Positions 1-10,583 of a stretch of 64,000 nt of DNA are shown here, piece after piece (position 1 is the first letter of the stretch; every line of letters begins with the position of its first letter). A program made the position numbers and the translations under genes. The DNA comes from Delphinapterus leucas (taxonomy: Eukaryota; Chordata; Mammalia; Artiodactyla; Monodontidae), in assembly GCF_002288925.2 (NCBI RefSeq), contig NW_022098069.1, forward strand, positions 78,132,424 through 78,196,423. The letters run 5' to 3'. The notes beneath the pieces are model-generated. The model was not told the DNA's origin, did no database searches, and saw nothing but the letters and a program-made list of their open reading frames with translations.

Positions 1-169
1 CTGTATTTTTAAAAAATTGGCAGTTTCTTCCGTACTTCCCTGTTACCTGGTATTTTCTCAAAATAAAGAAATATGGAAATAATATGCAAATCCAGCCCAA
101 TAAATGAACCAAAACTGACAGTATCCACATCCTCCTAGAGTCCCTCCCTTTGAATCAGGGCTACTCTTA

Positions 170-587
170 TGTTATGGGTTGAATTATGTTTTCCACCCCC
201 CTCCTAGTTCAAATGTTAATGTTTTAACCCCCAGTCTCTCAGAATGTGTCTTTATTTGGACATAAGATCTTTACAGAGATAATTAAGTTAAAATGTGATC
301 ATTAGGGTGGGTTCTAATCCCATATGACTAGTGTCCTTTTAAAATGGGGAAATTTGAAGGAAAGATACACACTGGAAGAATGAAAGCAGAGATCTACAAG
401 CCAAGGGACTCCAAAGATTGCCAAAAACTACCAGAAGCAGAGAACAGATTCTTCCCACTGCCCTCAAGAGGAAGCAACCCAGCCAAGCTTATCAACCCAC
501 AGAGCCATAAGATCTTATTAAAAAATTGTTTTAGGTCACTAAGTTTTGAAGGGTTTGTTATGTAGCAATAGATAAGTGGGATACTAC
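170..587 (+). mobile_element. MaLR-type solo LTR (MLT1-like), degenerate
   Basis: The stretch follows, with many substitutions, the MLT1/MST LTR pattern I remember: a start near TGTTATGGGTTGAA, a middle block around TCATTAGGGTGGG, a block near AGCCAAGGGACTCC, and an end in ATACTACA. Such LTRs are solo remnants of ERVL-MaLR retrotransposons. No internal region follows. I could not find a convincing 5-bp target duplication, so the ends are approximate and the subfamily is open. The 73-residue frame inside it is not a gene. Confidence 0.7.
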
Positions 588-604
588 AGTTCTTCAGTTA
601 TTTT

Positions 605-782
605 TGAGTTTTGGTGATTCTCAAAGTGTTCTCACCAGATCAGCAGCATGTATATCACCAAGAACTTTTTAAAAATGCAAATTCTCAGGCCTGAATCATA
701 AAATTCAGGGCTAATTCTCCACAGTTTATGTTTAAACAGACCAAAGGTGATTCTGATGCACATGTCAGTTTGAGAAACACTA
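605..782 (+). mobile_element. MER5-like hAT-Charlie DNA transposon fragment
   Basis: The motifs TGCAAATTCTCAGGCCTGAA and GTGATTCTGATGCACATG, followed by CAGTTTGAGAAACACT, have the order and spacing of the non-autonomous MER5 family. There is no coding capacity. Similar pieces occur at 50520 and 53395. Assignment is by remembered consensus. Confidence 0.6.
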
Positions 783-784
783 TA

Positions 785-1059
785 AATGCTTTCTCAATAA
801 ATCCTCTCTACACTTTAATTTTATGGAGACTAACTGCAGGCAAGAAATAGACTTTAACGTGGCCTACAGGTACTTGTCTCAGCTGCCCAGTACCTGCCTT
901 TCAGTGCCCCCCACTGCTAAATCTTGCCGTGAGTCAAATGCTCTAGCCGTGGGCTTCCTTCAGCCCATTTCCTACATGTTCTGCTCCCCACAAGTCCATG
1001 CAAAAGCCACTGCCTCCTCTGAATTTCTTTTCATTTTTCTTTTCCACTCTTCTTATTAA
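785..1059. other. Unassigned sequence between repeats
   Basis: A 78-codon frame (823-1059) lies here but has no recognisable domain. The stretch may be the more divergent upstream part of the L2 copy that follows. Nothing else is visible. Confidence 0.3.
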
Positions 1060-1290
1060 CCTTTATATCTCAGCTAAACTTTACTTCCTCATGGGAGACT
1101 TTGCTGAGTTTCTTGACTAGGCCAACTTTCCTGTTAATAGGACTTCAGTGTGCTATGTACCTGTTTTGTAAATCACGTCACAGTTGAAACTGTACACGTG
1201 TTTGTGTAATCATTTAGCATTATGCCTCTCCCCACAATAGACTGTAAACTCTATTAGAGTAGGAACATTATTAGTGAAACAGTGTGCAAG
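1060..1290 (+). mobile_element. L2 LINE 3' fragment
   Basis: The order 'cattatgcctctccccaca', 'agactgtaaactctattaga' and 'gtaggaacatt' is that of the 3' end of L2, whose consensus carries a 'gactgtaagctccatgaggg'-like block. It is an ancient and heavily mutated copy. The true 3' tail is not clear. Confidence 0.6.
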
Positions 1291-1595
1291 ATGAAGATTA
1301 GGAAACTGATTTTTCAATAGAGTAGTAATATTTGTGTAAACTCTTGTTAGGACACTTTGTACGGGCATATATAATTAGCCAGTAATCTTATTTAATACAG
1401 CTTTGGAAATGACAGTGATAAGGTTAGTCTGCAAGTTTTAGTTTAAAGCAAAATTTATTTTTGTCTCTATTTTATGCTTATCACACCTTTTCCAAAAGCA
1501 ATGAAACCTGTTCAAACATGGAATGTATTTTGAACCTTCAAGCTGACATCTTTCTAATTACAAAGTAACAATATTCTACAAGAAGGGTGCTTTAA

Positions 1596-2105
1596 AAATT
1601 TTTGAGGAGGGTTCTTCCTATGTTTTCCTCTAAGAGTTTTATAGGATCCAGTCTTATATTTAGGTCTTTAATCCATTTTGAGTTTAATTTTGTGTATGAT
1701 GTAAGAGAATATCCTAGACTCATTCTTTTACATGCAGCTGTCCAGTTTTCCCAGCACCACTTATTGAAGAGACTGTTTTTTCTCCATTGTATATTCTTGC
1801 CTTCTTTGTCATTGATTAATTGACCATAGGTGTGTGGGGTTTTTTTTTCCCCTCTGGGCTTTCTATCTTGTTCCATTGATGTATAAGTCTGTCTTTGTAC
1901 AAGTACTATACTGTTTTGATTACTGGAGCTTTATAGTATAGTCTGAAGTCAGGGAGCTTGATTCTTCCAGCTTTGTTTTTCTTTCTCCAGATTGCTTTGG
2001 CTATTCGAGGTTTTTGTGTTTCCAAACAAATTTTAAGATTTTTGTTTTAGACCTACAAAAAACGCCATTGGCAATTTGATAGAGATCACATTGAATCTGT
2101 ATATT
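1596..2105 (-). mobile_element. L1 ORF2 segment, inverted 5' part of a twin-primed L1
   Basis: Read on the minus strand, this encodes the C-terminal part of L1 ORF2p. A 94-residue open frame (1592-1876) contains the conserved WCWENW and SKWIKDLN motifs, followed by a KLLEEN stretch. The other end of the segment abuts, at about 2105, a plus-strand L1 segment that starts almost exactly where this one stops in L1 coordinates. That geometry is a 5' inversion of a single insertion rather than two unrelated L1s. The copy is not functional. Confidence 0.85.
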
Positions 2106-3232
2106 GCCATAAATTGCAGCAATATATCTTTTTGAATCCCCCCTCTATAGTAATTAAAATAAAAACAAAAATAAACAAATGGAACAAATTAAACTTAAAG
2201 CTTTTGAACAGCAAAGGAAACCATAAACAACAACAAAAAAGATAACCCTCAGAATGGGAGAAAATATTTGCAAATGATGAAATCGACTAGGAATTAATCT
2301 CCAAAACATACAAACAGTTCATGCCGCTCAATATCAAAAAAACCACAACCCAATCAAAAAAATGGGCAGAAGATCTAAATAGACATTTCTCCAAAGAAGA
2401 TGTACAGATGGCCAAAAAGCCCATGAAAAGATGCTCAACATCACTAATTATTAGAGAAATGAAAATCAAAACTACAATGAGTTATCACCTCACGGCAGTC
2501 AGAATGGCTGTCATCAAAACGTCTACAAACAATAAATGCTGGAGAGGGTGTGGAGAAAAGAGAACCCTCTTGTACTGTTGCTGGGAATGTAAATTGATAC
2601 AGCCACTATGGAGAACAGTATGGAGGTTTCTTAGAAAACTAAAAATAGTTTTAGTGTTCATTGCAGCACTATTTACAATAGCCAAGACATGGAGCTACCT
2701 AAATGTCCATCGATGGATGAATGGATAAAGAAGGTGTGGTACATATACATAATGGAATATTACTCAGCAATAAAAATGAACGGAAGTGGGTCATTTATAG
2801 AGATGTGGATGGACCTAGAGAGTGTCATACAGAGTGAAGTAAGTCAGAAAGAGAAAAACATATATTGTATATTAACATATATATGTGGAATCTAGAAAAA
2901 TAGTATAGATGATCTTATCTGCAAAACAGAATTAGACACAGACATAGAGAACAAAGGTATGGATACCAAGGGGGAAAGTGGGGTTGGGAGGAATTGGGAT
3001 ATTGGGGTTGACATATATACACTATTGATACTATGTATAAAAGTGATAACGAATGAGAACGTATTGTATAGTACAGGGAATTTTACTTAATGCACTGCCA
3101 TGACCTAAATGCGAAGGAAATCCAACAAAGAGGGGATATACGTATAGGTATAGCTGATTCATTTTGTTGTACAATAGAAACTAACACAACATTGTAAAGC
3201 AACTATACTCTGATAAAAATTAACTTAAAAAA
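2106..3232 (+). mobile_element. L1 3' part (ORF2 end and 3'UTR) of the twin-primed L1
   Basis: The plus-strand continuation begins at the 'ataaattgcagcaatat' point of ORF2. It runs through the ORF2 C-terminus (open pieces at 2321-2728 and 2689-2895) into a cetartiodactyl-type L1 3'UTR, ending in a short A-rich tail near 3232. A deletion of some tens of bases near 2646 removes the segment normally found before 'gttcattgcagcactattta'. Frames are shifted and stopped, so no protein is made. No clean target duplication was found. Confidence 0.85.
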
Positions 3233-3390
3233 ATGTGTACAGGCTTTTAGCTATAAGATGAATAAGATCTGAGCAGCTAATGTATAACATGGTGATAGTT
3301 GATAATGCTGTATTGTATAAGTGAAATTTGCAAAGAGAGGAGAATTTGAATGTTCTCATCAAAAAAAAAAAAAGAAGATAAATATGTGAG

Positions 3391-3925
3391 GTGATGGATG
3401 TGAGGAATGGAGAAAGAAGATGTGGTACATATATACAGTGGAATATTACTCAGCCATAAAAAAGAATGAAATAATACCATTTGCAGCAAAATGGATGGAC
3501 CTAGAGATTATCATACTAAGTGAAGTAAATCAGACTAAGATAAATATCATATGGTATCACTTACAGGTGGAATCTAAAAAATGATACAAATGAACTTATT
3601 TACAAAACAGAAACAGACTCATAGAGTTAGGAAACAAACTTACGGTTACCAAAGGGGAAAGGTGGGGTGGGAGGATAAATTAGGATGTTGGGATTAACCA
3701 ACACTACTAAGTATAAATTATATAATCAACAAGGACCTACTGTACAGCACAGAGAACTCTACTCAATACTCTGTAATAACCTATATGGGAAAAGAATCTG
3801 AAAAAGAATAGATATATGTACATGTATAACTGAATCACTTTGCTGTACACCTGAAACTAACACAATATTGTAAATCAACTATACTCCAATATAAAATAAA
3901 AATTTAAAAATATATATGGAAGGCA
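3391..3925 (+). mobile_element. L1 3' end, 5'-truncated
   Basis: It begins at the ORF2 tail 'aagaagatgtggtacatata', carries 'ggaatattactcagccataa', and goes through an L1 3'UTR to an A-rich end near 3925. The 3'UTR differs from that of the L1 just upstream, so this is a separate insertion, probably of an older subfamily. Both ends are approximate. Confidence 0.85.
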
Positions 3926-3974
3926 AAATAGGAAATAAAAAAAACTTAGAGATTTATCCATATTTATTTACCCA

Positions 3975-4110
3975 TACAGATATATTTCTTCTCATTCTTT
4001 TTAATGGCTGCATAGTCCTACACTGTATGGCATAACTTATTAAATTGATTCCTTATAGATGGATTAAATAATATTTGAGGATTTTTATTTAATAATAACT
4101 ACATTTGCAT
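3975..4110 (-). mobile_element. Possible old L1 ORF2 fragment, antisense
   Basis: The stretch 'ttaatggctgcatagtccta' followed by 'cactgtatgg' resembles the antisense of an L1 ORF2 3' block ('gctgcatagtattccattgtatgg' in old L1s). Similarity fades after about 4100. Low confidence. Confidence 0.4.
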
Positions 4111-6765
4111 GCTTTATGCTTTATACACAAATTTTATAATTATGTTAAGATAATTATATAGCACATATTTGAGCAACAATTATTTTCAGGGGTTATTTTC
4201 AACATTTTTAATAATTGGTATGCTATAGACAACAAGAAATCAGAATGGACACCTGACGTCATGTCCCAGCAAGCCCAAGAGGACACGCTGTACCAAGCAT
4301 GGATTTTTCTTCCCAGATTGCAGCTTCAGGGTGGTCTAGGCCCATTCAGGGGAGGGGTCAAAGTGACCTGCTGGAACAGAGTCTTGAGAAGGATGTGCTC
4401 AGAACAGTGACAATATTTGTCCACACTGGCCATTGGTAGCCCTTCAGCCTAGTTCTGTGAACTTCACGAGTGAGTTAAGACAAGAACACATTTCCTGCCA
4501 TGAAAAAGGTTAGTTCCTCAGCCACACATAACTCCTTAGGAGGCTGGAGGATGTAGACTCTAGCTGGTCAGCCTCTGCCAGAAAAAAGTAGACACAGTAT
4601 GTGGGCATAGAATAGTAGTCCCTAACCCCCTAAAATTGGTCTGCAATAGAGCAGATCCTCAACCAATTGTTTAATGAATACACAATATTTCTAAGAAATA
4701 TACTCAAATTTCAGACATTGTGGGGAGAAATTTTTTTTGTAAGAAATGTATATATACTCAAAAACTAATTTTTGTTTATATTAATAGAGGCATCTTTTGA
4801 AGAAAGTTTTAAAAATACAAATCTATTTCTCTCTAATCACATGTTTTTTCTTATTATTCATCACTTTGGTTTGCTTAACTCCATTTGATATCTATTGTTG
4901 GTGTGGACAAATATAAGATGACAACGTCTTCCTCAAAGCCAAACATTCAGAGATAGATGATGAATGGGAGGAAAAGGTATATGTTGATAATGCTTTGACA
5001 CAAAGCATCCCTGTTTGATACTATAGTAAAAGCACAATTCCTTCAGATGGGTCATTCTTGTTACTTGTTTTGATAGTTTAAAAAGACTCAACCATATAAT
5101 GTGTGTTCTACTTAAGATTAAGCAGGTTTAGTTTTAGCATAAGATACATTTCTTTAGCTATACTTATCAAGCCAACTAAGGTTTATGAATTCCACCAAGA
5201 AAGCAAGGTTTTGGGAGGTAGGAAGTAAACTGTGATCTCAAGTCTTGTTCCTTGAGATTCTGAGGGTGTGAGGAAACACAGGAAGAAGAACCTGATTTAG
5301 AAAGACACTTTACCAATTATTTTTATCTTGTGCTCTACAATCATATATTTAATATCATTTATCTGTTGGCAAAACATTGCTTAGAAACTTGTTCTAAAAT
5401 AATGAAAGGTAACTTACAATTATGCACACACTGTAACAATGTGAAATGTAATTAGAAGAAGAAAGCAAAAGAAAAAAGTTTAGGAAAAGAAGATGAAGTC
5501 TGGAATGTTTGATACATAAGTTACATAATACAGGGTGATCTGTACTTAATAACAATGGGTCACAAAGTGAATAAAGAACTACCTAACATCCAACATGACA
5601 AAGAAAATCAAACTATAAGAATAAAAATTTCCATAATTTTGCTAGAAAATAGTAACTAGTCCTGATATTTAGATCAAGGTGATGTTATTTTTACTATAAG
5701 ATTCTATGCTGTGAAACGTTATGCTTTGCCCATTACTAGCTGTGATATTTTTCCTGAATGACTAAATAAATGAACCAAAAATAAGTACTGAGAATGAAAT
5801 TAATTTCATTAATTTCTAATTAAATGTTATATTTTAAATGGACATGTAGCTCATCTTTGATATTTAGTAAACTTATTTTGTAGTGATACTTTGATTATTC
5901 AAATGAAATAAGTTAAAGTTATTTACTTTTATCAAATTATAATAATTGGAAAAGTCTTGTATTGGTTTAAATTCATGTTATAAAATAGTCATGCTTTATG
6001 TTTGAAGTTCTATGATAATCTATGGTATATGACGTTCCAGAGGGGAGAATAGGGTATGATGTTTAATCAGATTTGCCCTTAGTCATTGGTCTCAATAAAC
6101 CAGAAAGATTCCTAATTTCCCAGTTATTTTCAGAGTTATAAAAAATACAAATATATTGAGGAATAGTCATCAGGCCCTAGTCATTTTCGGATATGATACC
6201 TCAGGGATGAAAGCCCAGTTACTAACATGAGCTCATTTTTATACTATGGTTGAAATAGTCAAAGACATCTGCATAACACATATCATGTTTTTAATATACT
6301 TTCATTCATCTGCTTGATTTTATTTTTCCTCCCCTGATAGATTTCCCAGTTGTTTGTTGATTTGTCTTTTTTGTACTCATTTCCTAAAGTGGTCTTGTTT
6401 AAATTATACTGTCCCCTTAATGCCATAATATTATAATTATCTTCATTAACTCAATCTCTCCATCAACTTGCTTGTGTTTATGAAGTTCGGCTACTAAAAA
6501 CCCACTTACTAACAGTGAGTTACAACTGTGCCTAGGAACAACTCCTTATTTCTCAGAATGTAAGCTCTTTGGTTTTATTCAGGATGATGAAAATTATATG
6601 GAACAAGAAAAACTTTGTCCATGTAGCATTTTGCCTTTTGTCACTATTTCTTTTATTTTTTACATTGTTTAGTCTGCAAACTAATAAACCTATAGTTATA
6701 TACTATTTACTTTGGGTAATATCTTAAAGTTAGATTTAAGTTCCTCAAGAAATGACCTCCTCTAC
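4111..6765. other. Unassigned, mostly AT-rich sequence
   Basis: I recognise no gene and no repeat here. A less AT-rich block at about 4240-4620 stands out from its surroundings and is listed as a finding. The rest has no open frame of note. Confidence 0.4.
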
Positions 6766-6860
6766 ATTTATTTATTCACTCAAGATTTACTGACTGCAAA
6801 TCACCTGTCAAAACTATGTTAAGTGCTTTGAGAACTACGAATAAGCTGTGAATTTCAAAT
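6766..6860 (-). mobile_element. Ancient L2 3'-end remnant
   Basis: 'tttatttattcactcaagat' followed by 'ttactgactgcaaatcacct' and 'gttaagtgctttgagaac' resembles the antisense of the L2 3' terminus. It is short and divergent. Confidence 0.4.
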
Positions 6861-7663
6861 AAAAGTGGCTTCAGGGTACTTTTAAACAGTGGATAAATAA
6901 GAGAATCTAAGAAAAGATATGATTTTATATTGTTGCATTCTTGAAGAATCTAATACTGGAAATACTTTTACATTTCTTACAAACTGTTCTTTATTTTAAA
7001 AAATTCAATTTTCTTAACTGCATAAATTCAGATGAAGGGTATTTATATTCTATCAATAATCCCAGCAAAGTAAGGATGAAATCTTCTATAGCTGGAGTGA
7101 CATTGAATTTAGTGTCTAAATGAGTACGGTTTGAGACTGAAAAGAACATTATTAATAATTTTGCCAAAAGCGTGCTTGAATTGGGCTGCTCACGGCAAAT
7201 CTGTACTTGTGGTCTCTATAAGTAGAGTATTTTATAGAGTATTTTAGAGTATTTTATAAGTAGAGTATTTCAGGAATAGGGATTTTTAATTAGCTTTGTC
7301 TGATTCTAACCAACACAAGACATACAGCGAAAGAGATACATAAAAACAAACAACAGTGAAGACAAAATTATGTAGCTTTCATTTTGAAGTCAGGTGAAGG
7401 AGAGAAACAGAATAAAAGCCATTTTATAGTACTTAGAAGGAATGTAGTCATATCTTGTCCTGGAGGATTCTAGGTACCATAGCCCACTTCCTATTTTTGC
7501 TGTCATTAAAATGGAAAGCTTGGACTTCTGTGACTCATGGGCCTCTTTCAGTCATCAATTATTCACCAGAAAATGATGGTTATTCCTCTTCTGTTTATAG
7601 ATTGTTTGCAAATCTCTTGATCCTAGAATGTCTGTAAAATGTTCAGATTTCTCGGTGTTAATT
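6861..7663. other. Unassigned sequence with a small tandem repeat
   Basis: At about 7216-7272 an AGAGTATTTTA-like unit occurs about four times. Otherwise nothing is recognisable. The 60-codon frames here have no supporting features. Confidence 0.4.
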
Positions 7664-7680
7664 CCATGAAAACTTTTTTG

Positions 7681-7904
7681 GCATGGGATTTGTGTGTCTG
7701 TGTGTGTGTGTGTGGTACGTGGGCCTCTCACTGCTGTGGCCTCTCCCGTTGTGGAGCACAGGCTCCAGACGCGCAGGCTCAGCGGCCACGGCTCACGGTC
7801 CCAGCCGCTCCGTGGCATGAGGGATCTTCCCGGACTGGGGCATGAACCCGTGTCCCCTGCATCGGCAGGCGGACTCTCAACCACTGCGCCACCAGGGAAG
7901 CCCC
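7681..7904 (-). mobile_element. CHR-type tRNA-derived SINE, short form
   Basis: Read on the minus strand, it has the tRNA-like head (CTTCCCTGGTGGCGCAGTGG, then a box-B-like GGGTTCATGCCCC), the CHR body and the terminal GTACC block. The A tail has been replaced by a TG/CA run at about 7691-7714. Flanking copies of an AAAACTTTTTTG duplication lie at 7669-7680 and 7909-7920. Such SINEs are transcribed by RNA polymerase III and mobilised by L1. The peptide frames across it are artefacts. Confidence 0.93.
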
Positions 7905-7920
7905 CATAAAAACTTTTTTG

Positions 7921-8019
7921 TCTTCCTCCTCACCAAGAGATGAAATGGCTTCCTTCCAGCTCTCATGGCCAAGGGAAAACGTTTCCTAAACCACTCTGCC
8001 ACACCCTATCCCACATCAC
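7921..8019. other. Short unassigned stretch
   Basis: Nothing recognised between the SINE duplication and the L2 fragment. Confidence 0.3.
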
Positions 8020-8262
8020 AGCACAAGCTCTATTTTATTTTCTGAAGTCATATTGTATTTTCTCCTTGGTAATAACCAGTAGATAAATTGATATTATTGA
8101 TTTAATTTGATGTTTGTTTATTGATTCTTTTGTTTCTCTAAAATGTAAGCTATATGAGGGCTGGGGTTTTGTCTGTCATTACTTTGTCCCTAGTGTCTAG
8201 GAGAATGCCTGGAATAATAGGTGCTCAACAAATATTTGTAGGTTTAATAAAATATTTGTTTC
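8020..8262 (+). mobile_element. L2 LINE 3' end
   Basis: The blocks 'aaatgtaagctatatgaggg', 'ctggggttttgtctgt', 'gtgtctaggagaatgcctgg' and 'aggtgctcaacaaatatttg' follow the L2 3'-terminal consensus in order. The copy ends near 8262. This is one of the clearer L2 ends in the window; the upstream limit is uncertain. Confidence 0.75.
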
Positions 8263-8547
8263 TAAAATGAAACAATATTGAAAAGTCACCAACTCAGTTG
8301 GTTTTGGAAAATTTTGTAAAACAAAGATTTTGACCAGAATACAGATGGGAAACAGGAGCCAAAGTTACTTTTACCAATCAAATATGTCATAGCTAGAAAA
8401 TATTGGAGCATTAAAACTGGCCAGTAGTGTACTTGTTTTAAAAGAAAAAAATGAAATATAACAGATACATCTGTAAGTTAGGCAATTTTAATAACTATTA
8501 AAACTATTTAATAAAGCACACTTGCTGTTTGTGAAAATCTGAAAATA

Positions 8548-8550
<3 letters not shown>

Positions 8551-8581
<31 letters not shown>
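8551..8581. repeat. (TA)15 microsatellite
   Basis: Fifteen uninterrupted TA units. A length-variable locus is likely. Confidence 0.97.
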
Positions 8582-8582
<1 letters not shown>

Positions 8583-9252
8583 GTTGATTTCTGAATGAGA
8601 ACAAACAAAATTAAATGTAAATCTTCATTTACATAAATGACAAACATTATTAGGATTAAGGTGTTTTGATAGATAGTCCCACCCAAATATACTATGTATG
8701 TATGTATCTCATTTAATATATTTTATAAATATTGAGATGAGTTTCACCAGCACTAATTTTAGACACACTGCATGTCTTTCTTCAGTCATGCATGTCATAT
8801 GTTAGACATGCAATACAACTAAATTCTAGAAAGTCAGAGTAAAGAACACGGAGGTGTATAATGCTTATTAATGTGAACACTGAATGCTAGCAGGCATTCT
8901 CAACATACATTGATATCGTGCATTTATGCCTCAGCATTAGAATTATAAGTTACGTTTAATAGCATATCATCTTCTATCTTTATTCCATGCCTTACTGTTT
9001 GTACAGCATTACGATTCTCACATAACATCATATCATTTCTTATTTTATTTTGACAGAAAGAAGTAAAGCGATGAGATGATTCCCCATACAAGCCATCATG
9101 AGTAAAGCAATGTATCCTTCAAATCAAATATTGTCTAACATTTAGTCTCTTCATAGTGAGTTTAAAGTTGGTATTTATAACTTTGTCTGTCTTCCAAAAA
9201 CGGTTTTATTTTATTCATTGATCGCAAGAGGGAAATAAAAACAAAAAAGAAT
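8582..9252. other. Unassigned AT-rich sequence
   Basis: Apart from a short ATGT repeat near 8693-8706, I see nothing recognisable before the L1 duplication. Confidence 0.35.
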
Positions 9253-9265
9253 GTATAAAGGAATA

Positions 9266-10570
9266 CCTAACACCATATAAAAAAATATACTCAAAATGGA
9301 TTAAAGACCTAAATGTAAGACCAGACACTATAAAACTCCTAGAGGAAAACATAGATGGAACACTCTTTGACATAAATCATAGCACTGTTTTTTGGATCTC
9401 TCTACTAAAACAAAGGAAATAAAAGCAAAAATAAACAAAGGGGACCTAATTAAACTTAAAAGCTTTTGCACAGCAAAGGAAACCATCAACAAAATGAAAA
9501 GACAACCTACTGAGTGGGAGAAAATATTTGCAAATGGTATGACCATGACCGATAAGGGGTTAACATCCAACATATATAAACAGCTCATAGAACTCAACAT
9601 CAAGAAAACAAACAACCTGATTAAAAGAGGGGCAGAAGAACTGAATAAACATTTTTCCAAAGAGGAAATGCAGATGGCCAACAGGAACATGAAAATATGT
9701 TCAATATCGCTAATCATCAGGGAAATGCAAATCACAACCACAATAAGATATCACCTCACACTTGTCAGAATGGCTGTCATCAAAAAGAACACAAATAACA
9801 AATGTCAGCGATGATGTGGAGAAAGGCAAACCCTCACACACTGTTGGTGGGAATGTAAATTGGTGCAGCCACTGTGGAAAACAGTATGGAGGTTTCTCAA
9901 AAAACTAAAGATAGAACTACCACAGGACATAGCAATTCCACTTCTGGGTATATATCTGAAGAAGAAACAAAAACTCAAATTCTAAGAGATATATGCACCC
10001 TAGTGTTCATAGCAGCATTATTTACAATTGCCAAGATATGGAAGCAACCTAAGCATCCATCAATAGATGGGTGGATAAAGACATGGTATATATACTACTC
10101 AGCCGTAAAAAAGGATGAAATTTTGCATTTGCAGCCACATGGATGGACTTAGAGGACACTATGCTATAAGTGAAATAAGTCAGACAGAGAAAGACAAATA
10201 CTGTATGATATCACTTGTATGTGAAATCTAAAATATACAACAAACAAGTGAATATAATAAAACAAAGCTGACTCACAGATATAGACAACAAACTAGTGGT
10301 TACCAGTGGGGAGAAGCAAGGTGGGAGGGGCAATATAGGGGTAGGGGAGTAAGAGGTACTGACTACTAAACAAGCTACAAAGGTATTTTGTACAACATAG
10401 GTATTATAGTAAATATTTTATAATAAGTATAAATGGAGTATAATCTTTAAAAATTTTGAATCACTATATGGTATACCTGTAAATTACATAATACTGTATA
10501 TCAACTATACTTCAGTAAAAAATAAAAATAAATATTTTTTTTAAAGTCAAACCAACAGTAAAAAAAAAAG
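9266..10570 (+). mobile_element. L1, 5'-truncated, with target-site duplication
   Basis: Starts within ORF2, runs through the ORF2 C-terminus and a 3'UTR to an A tail. Open pieces at 9392-9814 and 9874-10152 lie in different frames. The first contains [20 protein letters not shown] and EWEKIFANG and ends at a TGA inside 'gcgatgatgtgg', so the copy is dead. A 13-bp duplication with one mismatch, GTATAAAGGAATA (9253-9265) and GTGTAAAGGAATA (10571-10583), bounds it. Its 3'UTR matches the copy at 34195, and both differ from the 2106, 24266 and 40265 group. Confidence 0.93.
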
Positions 10571-10583
10571 GTGTAAAGGAATA

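Noticed and set aside
2321..2728. 135-codon plus-strand frame
   Set aside because: It is the broken C-terminal part of L1 ORF2, not a host gene.
9328..9741. 137-codon minus-strand frame rich in hydrophobic residues
   Set aside because: It is the antisense of L1 ORF2; the same shadow occurs at 2287-2469 and 34395-34625.
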